Assembly (NCBI GenBank): GCA_040905185.1
Contig: JBBDRZ010000003.1
Location: 124,001-188,000 of the forward strand
Length of the DNA stretch: 64,000 nt
Origin: DASTEQ01 sp040905185
GTDB lineage: Bacteria > Chloroflexota > Limnocylindria > QHBO01
Direction of reading: 5' to 3'
Made by a program: the position numbers and the translations under genes. Numbering within the stretch: the stretch's first letter is position 1; each line of letters begins with the position of its first letter. The notes below the pieces were generated by a model. It did not search any database and was not told where the DNA came from. It was given only the letters and a program-made list of their open reading frames with translations. Positions 35,637 through 43,930 of the stretch are shown piece by piece.

Positions 35637-36149
35637 TTATCCGCTGACGCCGCGCCGGCGAATGACGGCCCGCGCGGTGGCCGGGTCGAAACCGCGACGG
35701 ACCAGGAACATTCCCAGCCGTTGCAGCGCACGTCCGTCCTCGGGGATCGGGCGTCCGCGGAGGTGCCGTTCGAGCGCTGCCGCCGCCCGCTCCTCCTCGC
35801 TCAGCCCGAGATCGCCTGCGGTGCGGAGCGTTTCGATGACCGCGGCCGGAACGCGCTTGGCGCGCAGCTCGGTCTCGAGTGCCATCCGGCCGCGCGGCGC
35901 GTGTCGGTCGCGCTGCTCGACCCACCACCGGGCGAAGGCGACATCGTCCACCAGGCCGATGCGGGCCAGCCGATTCAGTGCGGCGCTCACGACCACATCT
36001 GTGGCGCCCGCGCGACGCAGCCGCTGCTCGACCTCCCAGCGCGAGCGCGGGCGCGTTCCGAGGAAGCGACCCGCTATCTCGAAGGCCTGTTCAGCGTCCG
36101 GCGGCGGGCGCGGCTCACGGGCCGCCTTGTTTGTCCTGGCGCCGGCCAC
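35637..36149 (-). CDS. recX: Regulatory protein RecX
   Basis: RecX limits RecA filament growth. The 170-aa protein has three-helix repeats typical of RecX, with RPRSRWEVEQRLRRAG, DDVAFARWWVEQRDR, PRGRMALETELRAKRV and FLVRRGFDPATARAVI. It lies 6 bases downstream of recA, the standard arrangement. Confidence 0.88.
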   Translation of the reverse strand: MAGARTNKAAREPRPPPDAEQAFEIAGRFLGTRPRSRWEVEQRLRRAGATDVVVSAALNRLARIGLVDDVAFARWWVEQRDRHAPRGRMALETELRAKRVPAAVIETLRTAGDLGLSEEERAAAALERHLRGRPIPEDGRALQRLGMFLVRRGFDPATARAVIRRRGVSG

Positions 36150-36155
36150 CCGGGG

Positions 36156-37277
36156 CTAGACCGTCTCGGACTCCGCCTCGGGGAGCGGGCCGTCCGGGCC
36201 GACGACGATGGCCGCCACCCGGCCGCGGATCTCGTCCTCGATCGTTTCGGCCATGCGCGGGTTGGCCTTCAGGAACTCGCGGGAGTTCTCGCGACCCTGC
36301 CCCAGGCGGGTGTCGCCGTAGTTGAACCATGCGCCGGTCTTGGACAGCACTCCGGACGCGATGCCAACGTCCAGCAGCCCGCCCTCGCGGCTGATGCCCT
36401 CGTTGTAGATGATGTCGAACTCGGCGACCCGGAATGGCGAGGCGACCTTGTTCTTGACGACCTTCACCCGGGTCCGGCTCCCGAACGCATCGGTCCCGTT
36501 CTTGAGAGTCTCGATGCGTCGGATGTCCAACCGGATGGAGGCGTAGAACTTCAGGGCTCGCCCGCCCGGCGTCGTCTCCGGGTTGCCGAACATGACGCCG
36601 ATCTTCTCGCGCAGCTGGTTGGTGAAGACCAGGGCCGTGTTGGAGCGGCTCACCGCACCGGTCAGCTTGCGCAGCGCCTGGCTCATCAGGCGGGCCTGGA
36701 GGCCGACGAACGAGTCCCCCATCTCGCCCTCGATCTCGGCACGGGGCACCAGGGCAGCCACCGAGTCGACGATCACGGCGTCCACCCCGTTGCTGCGGAT
36801 CAGGGTCTCGGCGATCTCAAGTGCCTGCTCCCCGGTGTCCGGCTGGCTGACCAGCAGCTCGTCGACGTTGACGCCCAGGTTGCGGGCGTAGGTGGGATCC
36901 AGGGCGTGCTCGGCGTCGATGAAGGCCACGATCCCGCCCGCCCGCTGGGCGTTGGCGGCGATGTGGTAGCCCAGCGTCGTCTTGCCGCTCGATTCGGGAC
37001 CGAAGATCTCCGTGATCCGGCCCCGCGGGACGCCGCCCACACCGGTCGCCAGGTCCAGCGCAATGGACCCGGTGGGGATGACATCCACGGCCATCTTGGC
37101 GCCCGTGTCGCCGAGACGCATGATCGAGCCCTGCCCGAACTGTTTTTCGATCTGGAGGATGGCTGCGTCGACCGCGCGGGCGCGCTCGCCGTTGGCCTGG
37201 GTCTTGGGGGCGGCCGCGGTGGCGTCCATGCGGTGTCCGTGCTCCTTCTCGTCTGCCTGGGTAGCTCCGCGGGTCAC
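36156..37277 (-). CDS. recA: Recombinase RecA
   Basis: RecA forms filaments on single-stranded DNA for recombination and SOS induction. Motifs include QFGQGSIMRLG, the P-loop GPESSGKT (93-100), FIDAEHALDP, VIVDSVAALVPRAEIEGE and TNQLREKIGVMFGNPETTPGG, with an acidic C terminus. The GTG start overlaps the stop of the preceding 49-aa gene (GTGA), which favours this 373-aa form; an ATG 48 bases later gives 357 aa, closer to the usual length. No SOS-type palindrome was spotted upstream. Confidence 0.96.
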   Translation of the reverse strand: MTRGATQADEKEHGHRMDATAAAPKTQANGERARAVDAAILQIEKQFGQGSIMRLGDTGAKMAVDVIPTGSIALDLATGVGGVPRGRITEIFGPESSGKTTLGYHIAANAQRAGGIVAFIDAEHALDPTYARNLGVNVDELLVSQPDTGEQALEIAETLIRSNGVDAVIVDSVAALVPRAEIEGEMGDSFVGLQARLMSQALRKLTGAVSRSNTALVFTNQLREKIGVMFGNPETTPGGRALKFYASIRLDIRRIETLKNGTDAFGSRTRVKVVKNKVASPFRVAEFDIIYNEGISREGGLLDVGIASGVLSKTGAWFNYGDTRLGQGRENSREFLKANPRMAETIEDEIRGRVAAIVVGPDGPLPEAESETV

Positions 37278-37423
37278 CCGGCCTCGGGCTCGTCGCGCGG
37301 CTTGCGCCTGGGCTTGATGACCTCCACCGTCATGGGCTCATAGACCATGGGCGGAGCGGCCTTGTGGGCCTTGTCCCTGGGCTTTCGCTTGGGTTGTTTC
37401 TTGGGGCGGTCTCGGTTTCCCAT
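37274..37423 (-). CDS. 49-aa highly basic small protein between tgt and recA
   Basis: A short frame that fills the gap between tgt and recA almost exactly: it starts 6 bases after the tgt stop and its stop overlaps the recA GTG. The product is very basic at both ends (GNRDRPKKQPKRKPRDKAHK near the start, VIKPRRKPRDEPEAG at the end) around a short hydrophobic middle. The spacing on both sides argues for a real gene coupled to recA. I do not know its function; nucleic-acid or ribosome binding is a guess from charge. Confidence 0.6.
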   Translation of the reverse strand: MGNRDRPKKQPKRKPRDKAHKAAPPMVYEPMTVEVIKPRRKPRDEPEAG

Positions 37424-37429
37424 CGGTAT

Positions 37430-38632
37430 TCACTCGTCCAGGCGGGGGTCCGAGGCAGGGTCAGTCTCGGCGTGGGCCCGTATCGGTCCATTACCAGTCG
37501 ATTGCGGGTCGTCGCTCGGAGCGGCGAACTGGCTCGTCACGCGGTCGCGAAGGGCCTGATAACCGCCATCGCGGAGCCCCTGGCGGATGGCCCGCATCAG
37601 GTCGAGAGTATAGGTGAGGTTGTGGACCGAGGTGAGCCGATGGACGAGCAGCTCTCCGGCCCGGAACAGGTGGGCGAGGTAGGCCCGCGAGTAGTCCCGG
37701 CAGGTCTCGCAGGCACAGGCGTCGTCCACCGGCCGCGGGTCGTCCAGCAGCGCCGCGTTGCCCAGCCGGAGGCGCCCGTGCCAGGTCCACAGCTGGCCAT
37801 GGCGAGCCAGGCGGGTGGGCAGGACGCAGTCGAACAGGTCCACCCCGTGCTCGATGGCCGCGAAGAAGTCGTCCGGCGCCCCCACCCCCATCAAGTAACG
37901 CGGGCGCGGATCGTCGCCCAGGACGCCGGCCACGACCTCCAGCGCGTCCGCCATCTCCGCTTTCGACTCCCCCACCGACAAGCCGCCGATGGCGATGCCT
38001 TCGAATGGCAGGCCGGCGATGGCTCGCGCGGATTCGGCCCGCAGGCTGCGGTCAACGCCGCCCTGCACGATCCCGAATACCGCCTGCTCCTCCCGACCGC
38101 GGGCCTCGAGTGAGCGGCCGGCCCATCCATGGGTGCGCTCCATCGCATCCCGGACGGCTTCGGTCGAAGCGCTGGAGCCGACGAGGTGGTCGAGGACCAT
38201 CGCGATATCGCTCCCCAGCGCCTCCTGGATGGCGATCGCTCGCTCCGGGGTCAGCCGTTGCGCCGATCCGTCGAGGTGCGAGGCGAAGGTCACGCCATCG
38301 TCATCCACCGTTCGGATGTGGCCCAGGCTGAACACCTGGAACCCGCCGGAATCGGTCAGGATCGGTCCATCCCAGGCCATGAACCGATGCAGGCCGCCCA
38401 GGCGCGCGATCCGATCCTCGCCCGGCCGCAGCGACAGGTGGTAGGTGTTGGCGAGCAGGATCTGGGTCCCGGTCGCCCGCAGGTCGGTCGGGGTGACCGC
38501 TTTCACGCTGGCCTGGGTGCCGACGGGCATGAACTGGGGCGTGTCGACGGTCCCGTGGGCTGTCTCCAGGGTTCCCAGCCGGGCACGGGCGACGCCAGTC
38601 GGCTCGACGCTGAACTGGATGGGCGGCGGCAC
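37430..38632 (-). CDS. tgt: tRNA-guanine transglycosylase (queuine/preQ1)
   Basis: Tgt swaps G34 for preQ1 in tRNAs for Asn, Asp, His and Tyr. The 400-aa TIM-barrel protein has TPQFMPVGTQASVKA, ILANTYHL, the nucleophile/binding block ILTDSGGFQVFSL, FGIVQGG, AIGGLSVGE and the zinc site CACETCRDYSR...H. queA is next upstream on the same strand, so two consecutive steps of queuosine formation are encoded together. preQ1 synthesis genes are not in view. Confidence 0.96.
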   Translation of the reverse strand: MPPPIQFSVEPTGVARARLGTLETAHGTVDTPQFMPVGTQASVKAVTPTDLRATGTQILLANTYHLSLRPGEDRIARLGGLHRFMAWDGPILTDSGGFQVFSLGHIRTVDDDGVTFASHLDGSAQRLTPERAIAIQEALGSDIAMVLDHLVGSSASTEAVRDAMERTHGWAGRSLEARGREEQAVFGIVQGGVDRSLRAESARAIAGLPFEGIAIGGLSVGESKAEMADALEVVAGVLGDDPRPRYLMGVGAPDDFFAAIEHGVDLFDCVLPTRLARHGQLWTWHGRLRLGNAALLDDPRPVDDACACETCRDYSRAYLAHLFRAGELLVHRLTSVHNLTYTLDLMRAIRQGLRDGGYQALRDRVTSQFAAPSDDPQSTGNGPIRAHAETDPASDPRLDE

Positions 38633-38656
38633 GGGCCGAGGATACCGGCCGGCCTG

Positions 38657-39730
38657 CTAGAGGATGAGCATGGCGTCCCCGAACGAGTAGAAGCGATAGC
38701 CCGAGTCCAGGGCCGCGCGGTAGGCGGCGAGGAGCGTGTCGCGTGCCTCGAGCGGGGTGGTGCCCGGCATGCCGTCCTGGACGAAGGCGGTGACCAGGAG
38801 CAGGAGCGAGCTGCGCGGCAGATGGAAGTTCGTGATCAGCGCGTCGACCGATCGGAACCGATGCGGAGGCTTGACGTAGAGATCGGTCCAGCCGTCGGAG
38901 TCGCCGGTGCGGGCCAGGGTCTCGAGGACCCGGGTGGTGGTGGTCCCAACCGCGACCGCTCGGTTTCCCGCTGCTTTCGCGGTCGCGATGGCCGTTCGGG
39001 TCGCGTGTGGGACGGTGTACCACTCTCGGTGGATGCGATGCTCGTCGATGTAGCTGCCCTCGAGCGGCTGGAACGTGTCGAGCCCAACGTGGAGCGTCAC
39101 CGTCGCCCGACTGATCCTCGTCGCGGCCAGCTCGTCCAGCAGGCTCGGCGTGAAGTGCAGGCCAGCGGTGGGAGCCGCGGCGGATCCCGGAGGCTCCGCG
39201 TAGACGGTCTGGTACCGCTCGTCCGGCGCGGCTCGTGCCGTGATGTACGGCGGCAGCGGCATTTCCCCGGCCGCGGCCATCACGGCCTCCGCTTCGCGCG
39301 GCAGCTGCACCGCCCGTGTCCCCTCCCCCGTCCGCTCCCCGATGACCAGTTCGTCCCCGGTGGACAACCGTACGGTGGCGCCGTTGCGCAGGCGGCGAGA
39401 CGGACGCACGAGGGCCTCCCATCGATGGTCAGCCAGGGGGCGCAGGAGCAGCACCTCGGCCGCTCCCCCGCCGGCGCGCTGACCGCGGAGCCGAGCCCGC
39501 AGAACGCGGCTGTCGTTCACGACCAGCAGGTCGCCGGGTCGGAGCCATCTGCCGATTGCAGCGAACCGGGCCTCGGTCAGCGCGGGCTGCCCGGGCCGCG
39601 AGGCGCGCCGATCGAGGACCAACAGCCGGCTCGCGTCCCGCGGCTCGGCCGGTGTCTGAGCCACGGCCCCGATCGGGAGGTCATAGTCAAATTCGTCGAC
39701 GCGGAGCCGAGGGGGAGCCGGATCGGTCAC
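38657..39730 (-). CDS. queA: S-adenosylmethionine:tRNA ribosyltransferase-isomerase
   Basis: QueA transfers the ribosyl part of SAM to preQ1 in tRNA, giving epoxyqueuosine. The 357-aa protein has DYDLPIGAVAQTPAEPRDASRLLVLDR, LVVNDSRVLRARLRG, AAPTAGLHFTPSLLDEL and the C-terminal ALITNFHLPRSSLLLLVTAF, with the last motif FYSFGDAMLIL. Placed 24 bases upstream of tgt. Confidence 0.96.
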   Translation of the reverse strand: MTDPAPPRLRVDEFDYDLPIGAVAQTPAEPRDASRLLVLDRRASRPGQPALTEARFAAIGRWLRPGDLLVVNDSRVLRARLRGQRAGGGAAEVLLLRPLADHRWEALVRPSRRLRNGATVRLSTGDELVIGERTGEGTRAVQLPREAEAVMAAAGEMPLPPYITARAAPDERYQTVYAEPPGSAAAPTAGLHFTPSLLDELAATRISRATVTLHVGLDTFQPLEGSYIDEHRIHREWYTVPHATRTAIATAKAAGNRAVAVGTTTTRVLETLARTGDSDGWTDLYVKPPHRFRSVDALITNFHLPRSSLLLLVTAFVQDGMPGTTPLEARDTLLAAYRAALDSGYRFYSFGDAMLIL

Positions 39731-39754
39731 CCCCAGAGGCTAGCGGCAAACACA

Positions 39755-39783
39755 GCGCCCGGCCGGATCGCCCGGCCGGGCGC
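39755..39783 (-). terminator. Strong terminator hairpin after the purine permease gene
   Basis: GCGCCCGGCCG and CGGCCGGGCGC form a perfect 11-bp stem around a 7-base loop in the 68-base gap between the permease stop and queA. On the minus strand it is followed by TGTGTTTG, a weak T-rich run. It should separate the permease transcript from queA-tgt-recA. Confidence 0.7.
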
Positions 39784-39798
39784 CATCGGTCAGGAGGC

Positions 39799-41124
39799 CT
39801 AGATGTAGGCCTTGAGAACCTCCTGCAGGAAGTAGACGACGAACGCCAGGGCCACGACCCACATCAGCCAGTGGACCTGGCTCCACTTGCCACGGACCAC
39901 CTTGATGAACACCCATGCGACGAACGCCGCACCGATGCCGGTGGTGATGTTGAACGTCAATGGCATGAGGGTGATCCCGAGCAGGGCGGGGAAGCCCTCC
40001 TCGAAGTCACTGAAGTCGATGTCCTTGACCAGGGTCGCCATCAGGTAGCCGACCACGATCAGAACCGGTGCCGTGGCCGCGAAGGGAACGAGCGCCACCA
40101 GCGGCGAGAGCAGGATCATGACCACGAACAGGAGGCCAACCACGACCGACGAGAGGCCGGTCCGTGCTCCCTCGGCGACGCCCGCGGCACTCTCGATGTA
40201 GCTCGTGTTCGAGCTGATGCCGGCGGCCCCACCGGCCGCAGCGGCCAGCGAGTCCACGAGCAGGAGCCGGCGGATGGCCGGCACTTTGCCCTCGGGCGTC
40301 ATCAGCCCGGCCTGCTCGCTGATGGCGGTGGCGGTTCCCATCGTGTCGAAGAAGTCCGCCAGCATGAGGGTGAAGATCGTTAGCAGCGCCACGGCCAGGG
40401 ACAGGCTTTCAAAGACGCTGAAGTCGAACGCCCCAAGGGTCGAGAAGTCGGGAGTCACCGAGATTCCGCCCTCGGGAAGGGAGCTGACGCCCAGCAGGTA
40501 GGCAAGGATGCTGGTCAGGATGATGCTGATCAGCAGTGCCGCGCGCATCTTCCGGGCGTACAGGATGACGGTGATCGCCAGGCCGGCCAGGGTCACCCAG
40601 GCGGCCGTGCTGATCGGGAACACGAAGTTGACCGGGACCGGTCCCTCCTGGCCCACGATCAGGCCTCCATCCACGAGGCCGATGAACAGGATGAACAGGC
40701 CGATGCCGACCGCGATGGCCCGCTTGAGGGCCATGGGCACGGCATCCATGATGGCTTCCCGAAGGCCGAGGAGCACGAGCACGGTGACGGCCAGGCCTTC
40801 GAGAACGATGACGCCCATGGCGCCCGCGGGCGACAGGCCCAGGCCCAGCACCAGGGTGAAGGCCACGACACCATTGATACCCAGGCCGGCGGCCAGGGCC
40901 AGCGGGACATTGGCGATGAGGCCCATTGCGATGGTCGCGATGGCGGCCACGAGAGCGGTGGCTGCGGCAGCCGCCGCCGGTTCGATGCCCGCCGCGGCAA
41001 GGATGGCTGGGTTCACGGCCACGATGTAGACCATGACCATGAACGTGGTGACGCCGGCCCGGACTTCGGTGCCGAACGTCGTGCCCCGTTCCTGGAGTTT
41101 GAAGAACGAAGCTAGCGCTTCCAC
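39799..41124 (-). CDS. NCS2 family purine permease (AzgA-like)
   Basis: A 441-aa transporter with 12-14 hydrophobic segments of the AzgA/GhxP group, which take up adenine, guanine or hypoxanthine with protons. Signatures are FFKLQERGTTFGTEVRAGVTTFMVMVYI..., NPAIL, LAAGLGINGVVAFTLVLG and DFFDTMGTATAISEQAG. It lies close to the xanthine dehydrogenase cluster and plausibly supplies its substrates, although it reads the other way and shares a strand with ruvB. No purine riboswitch pattern was found upstream. Confidence 0.9.
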   Translation of the reverse strand: MEALASFFKLQERGTTFGTEVRAGVTTFMVMVYIVAVNPAILAAAGIEPAAAAAATALVAAIATIAMGLIANVPLALAAGLGINGVVAFTLVLGLGLSPAGAMGVIVLEGLAVTVLVLLGLREAIMDAVPMALKRAIAVGIGLFILFIGLVDGGLIVGQEGPVPVNFVFPISTAAWVTLAGLAITVILYARKMRAALLISIILTSILAYLLGVSSLPEGGISVTPDFSTLGAFDFSVFESLSLAVALLTIFTLMLADFFDTMGTATAISEQAGLMTPEGKVPAIRRLLLVDSLAAAAGGAAGISSNTSYIESAAGVAEGARTGLSSVVVGLLFVVMILLSPLVALVPFAATAPVLIVVGYLMATLVKDIDFSDFEEGFPALLGITLMPLTFNITTGIGAAFVAWVFIKVVRGKWSQVHWLMWVVALAFVVYFLQEVLKAYI

Positions 41125-41218
41125 GCTGGTGGGACCCTCCTGACTCCCTGGGCCGATGCCGCGCCAAGGGCCTGGGCGCGTGACACGACCCGGACGCCGA
41201 TCCTACCCCCCAGACAAA

Positions 41219-41231
41219 CCCCGGGTCGGGG
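41219..41231 (-). terminator. Terminator hairpin after ruvB
   Basis: CCCCG-ACC-CGGGG on the minus strand is followed by TTTGTCT, downstream of another small stem (CTGCGT/ACGCAG). On the plus strand the same stem is followed by CTTTT. The 184-base gap between ruvB and the permease otherwise shows only a GC-rich leader. Confidence 0.55.
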
Positions 41232-41308
41232 CTTTTCTGCGTGGTCGCTACGCAGGGCAGAGCGGCCTCGATCTGACCCTCAACCAGGCGGCTGCTCCGC
41301 CGCCGAAG

Positions 41309-42358
41309 TCAGTCGAACAGGCCCTTCTGATCGGACCCCACGGGGGCCGGCTCGGCGGGTGGCGCCAGCCCCAAATGGGCCCAGGCGCCGGGGGTCAGCT
41401 GTCGCCCACGCGACGTTCGGGCCAGCAGCCCGGCCTGGATGAGGTACGGCTCCACCACGTCCTCGATCGTCTCGACCGGCTCACTGATCGTGGCGGCCAT
41501 GGTCTGCAGGCCCACCGGACCTCCGCCGTGATGTTGGGCGATGGCGGTCAGCAGCTGGCGGTCCAGGGTGTCCAGGCCGCGCTCGTCGATGTCCAGCAGC
41601 CCCAGCGCCGCCTCTGACGCCGCGGCCGTCGCCCGCCCGTCCCCGTCGCCCCGCACCTGGGCGTAGTCGCGGACCCGCTTGAGGAGCCGGTTGGCGATCC
41701 GCGGCGTGCCACGGCTGCGCCGGGCGATGAGCTCGGCCGCCTCATCGTCGAGCGGGATCTCGAGGATGCCCGCGCTGCGTCGGAGGATGGTGACCAGGTC
41801 GGCATCGGTGTAGTAGTCCAGCCGATGGGTGACCCCGAACCGGTCGCGCAACGGGCCGGTGATGCTGCCCACCCGGGTCGTGGCCCCGATGACCGTGATC
41901 GGCTCGATCTGGAGGCGCACGGTACGGGCGCCCGGCCCCTTGCCCAGCACGATGTCGAGCACGAAGTCCTCCATGGCCGGGTACAGGACTTCCTCGACCA
42001 CGTGCGACAGGCGATGGATCTCGTCGATGAACAGGACGTCGCCGCGCTGGAGTCCGGTCAGGATGGCGGCCAGGTCGCCGGCCCGTTCGATGGCCGGTCC
42101 CGACGTGGTTCGCAGCTGGGCCCCCAGCTCGGCAGCCACGATGGTGGCCAGGGTCGTCTTGCCCAGCCCCGGCGGGCCGTACAGCAGGATGTGGTCGACC
42201 GGCTCCTGCCGCTGGCGCGCGGCGTCGATGAGGATGGCCAGGTTCTCCTTGATCCGTTCCTGCCCCGCGAACTCGTCCAGGCGGCGCGGCCGAACGGTGG
42301 CCTCGAGCGTCCTCTCTTCCTCGAGCACCTCCGCGCTGCCGACCCGTTCGATGGTCAT
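41309..42358 (-). CDS. ruvB: Holliday junction DNA helicase RuvB
   Basis: RuvB is the AAA+ motor for branch migration. The 349-aa protein has RPRRLDEFAGQERIKENL, Walker A GPPGLGKT (61-68), IDEIHRLSHVVEEVLYPAMEDF, GATTRVGSITGPLRDRFG and the winged-helix C terminus (GPVGLQTMAATISEPVETIEDVVEPYL). It is separated by about 17 kb from ruvA-ruvC, which travel with yebC later in the window. Confidence 0.96.
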   Translation of the reverse strand: MTIERVGSAEVLEEERTLEATVRPRRLDEFAGQERIKENLAILIDAARQRQEPVDHILLYGPPGLGKTTLATIVAAELGAQLRTTSGPAIERAGDLAAILTGLQRGDVLFIDEIHRLSHVVEEVLYPAMEDFVLDIVLGKGPGARTVRLQIEPITVIGATTRVGSITGPLRDRFGVTHRLDYYTDADLVTILRRSAGILEIPLDDEAAELIARRSRGTPRIANRLLKRVRDYAQVRGDGDGRATAAASEAALGLLDIDERGLDTLDRQLLTAIAQHHGGGPVGLQTMAATISEPVETIEDVVEPYLIQAGLLARTSRGRQLTPGAWAHLGLAPPAEPAPVGSDQKGLFD

Positions 42359-42367
42359 GGCCGCAGT

Positions 42368-42940
42368 CTAGCCGCCCTCCAGGCGGGCCAGGTCGTCAGC
42401 GGTGTCGATATCCGGGGCGTGCGTGGGCACGGGGACGGCATGGACCAGGTCGGGGTTGCGGTGGAAGACCTCTCGCAGACCGATGTCACCGGCCAGCGTC
42501 GCCACCACGGGGAATGCCTCGCGTTCGAGGAGCACCGGCGGCGCCAGCCGGCCTCCCGACTGGGCGGCCAGGATGGGTCGCGTACCGCGGGCGGCGAGCA
42601 CAACCGCGATGCTCTCTGGGGCCAGGGTGGGCTGGTCCACCAACAGCACGAGGGCGGCGTGTCCGGGGGGCACGGCGCCGATGCCGAGCTGCAGCGAGGA
42701 GCTGAGCCCTCGCTCCGGTCTCGGGTTGACCACGGGAACGACGCCCTCCGGCACGTCCGGAGCGCCCGAAACCACGGCGATCACCGGCTCCAGCCCAGCG
42801 CGATGCGCCAAGGCCGCAACGTGCCCCAGCAGCGTCCGCCCCCGCAGCCGCGCGCTCGCCTTGGGCCCCCCGAAGCGTCGTCCCAGGCCGGCGGCCAGGA
42901 TCACCGCGGCCACCTCCGATCGGTCCTCCACGGGCGGCAT
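42368..42940 (-). CDS. MobA/MocA-like molybdenum cofactor nucleotidyltransferase
   Basis: The 190-aa protein has the NTP-transferase opening VILAAGLGRRFGGPKASARL (G-rich loop and conserved Lys), VLLVDQPTL and the late PDIDTADDLARL. In xanthine-dehydrogenase operons such proteins (MocA) add CMP to Moco for the XDH family. Its start codon lies only 9 bases from that of the divergent xdhC, a classic maturation partner. Specificity for CTP or GTP cannot be told by eye. A GTG a few codons downstream is an alternative start. Confidence 0.82.
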   Translation of the reverse strand: MPPVEDRSEVAAVILAAGLGRRFGGPKASARLRGRTLLGHVAALAHRAGLEPVIAVVSGAPDVPEGVVPVVNPRPERGLSSSLQLGIGAVPPGHAALVLLVDQPTLAPESIAVVLAARGTRPILAAQSGGRLAPPVLLEREAFPVVATLAGDIGLREVFHRNPDLVHAVPVPTHAPDIDTADDLARLEGG

Positions 42941-42949
42941 ACTGGACCC

Positions 42950-43930
42950 ATGATCGACGAGGCGCTGGCCGCCCTGCGCACCTGGCATACGGCGGGCCAG
43001 GACGCGGCCTTGGCGACTGTCGTGCGGGTCGAGGGGTCCGCCCCTCGCGAGGTGGGGGCCAAGCTGGCGGTGACCGCCGACGGCCAGATGGCGGGCTCGG
43101 TCAGCGGGGGTTGCGTGGAAGGCGATGTCGTCGAGCATGCCCGCGCGGTGTTGCGGAGTGGAGAATCGGTCCTGAAGCGGTATGGGATCTCCGATGACGA
43201 GGGCCTGGAAGTGGGTCTCATGTGCGGCGGCAGCATCGAGGTTCTGATCGAGCCGGTGCGCGGGCACAGTGCCTCGCTGATCGAGCTCTTCACCGCCCTG
43301 GTTGCCGCCGGCAAGCCCACGGCTAGGGAGATCGGCATCACAGGAACGGCGGTGGGGACGCGACGCGTGCTGGACGGCCAGGAAGCGCTGGCCGCGACCG
43401 ACCGGTCCGACGCCGTCTACGACCGCGTATCGCCCGCGCCGCGGGTATGGATCGTGGGCGCGGGCCACATCGCCGAGCACGTGGCTGCCTTCGCCGCGCG
43501 CGCGGGCTTGGCCCCGCTGGTGGTCGACCCGCGGCGGTTGTTCGCCGGGCAGCCACGGCTCGAGGGCCTGGAGGTCATCGCCGACTGGCCGGATCGCGCG
43601 TTCGCCGCCCGCGGTCTGCGGCCCGACGACTCGGTGGTCGTGCTGTCCCACGACCCGAAGATCGACGAGCCGGCCCTGGTGGCGGCGCTGAGCGCGGACA
43701 TCGGCTACGTGGGCGCCATCGGCAGCCAGCGTGCCCAGGCGGAACGTCGCGCCCGCCTGCGGGCAGCCGGCGTGGACGACGCGAGTCTGGCCCGCCTGCA
43801 TGCCCCCATCGGCCTCGATCTGGGCGGCCGGGAGCCGGCCGAGATTGGTCTGGCCATCGTCGCCGAGCTGATCGCCGCGCGTCACGGTCGGGAGGGTGGA
43901 CCGATGCCGAGACTGAGCAGCCGCGCGTGA
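42950..43930 (+). CDS. xdhC: XdhC/CoxI family molybdenum-cofactor maturation factor
   Basis: XdhC binds Moco, promotes its sulfuration and inserts it into xanthine dehydrogenase. The 326-aa product has the N-terminal XdhC_CoxI domain (RVEGSAPREVGAKLAV, GSVSGGCVEGDVV, GLMCGGSIEVLIEPV) and the C-terminal Rossmann domain (VWIVGAGHIAEHVAAFA, VVDPRRLFA, YVGAIGSQRAQAERRARLRAAG). A -10-like CATACT ends only 6 bases before the ATG, so the mRNA may be leaderless. It heads the XDH operon. Confidence 0.92.
   Translation: MIDEALAALRTWHTAGQDAALATVVRVEGSAPREVGAKLAVTADGQMAGSVSGGCVEGDVVEHARAVLRSGESVLKRYGISDDEGLEVGLMCGGSIEVLIEPVRGHSASLIELFTALVAAGKPTAREIGITGTAVGTRRVLDGQEALAATDRSDAVYDRVSPAPRVWIVGAGHIAEHVAAFAARAGLAPLVVDPRRLFAGQPRLEGLEVIADWPDRAFAARGLRPDDSVVVLSHDPKIDEPALVAALSADIGYVGAIGSQRAQAERRARLRAAGVDDASLARLHAPIGLDLGGREPAEIGLAIVAELIAARHGREGGPMPRLSSRA

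Noticed and set aside
35109..37343. 744-aa plus-strand frame opposite LLM, recX and recA
   Set aside because: Shadow of three identified minus-strand genes, with no domain of its own.
41125..41308. Possible purine riboswitch upstream of the NCS2 permease
   Set aside because: The three-way junction signature of purine riboswitches (conserved TATA and CTAC-type loop bases) is not present; only GC-rich stems and a terminator are seen.
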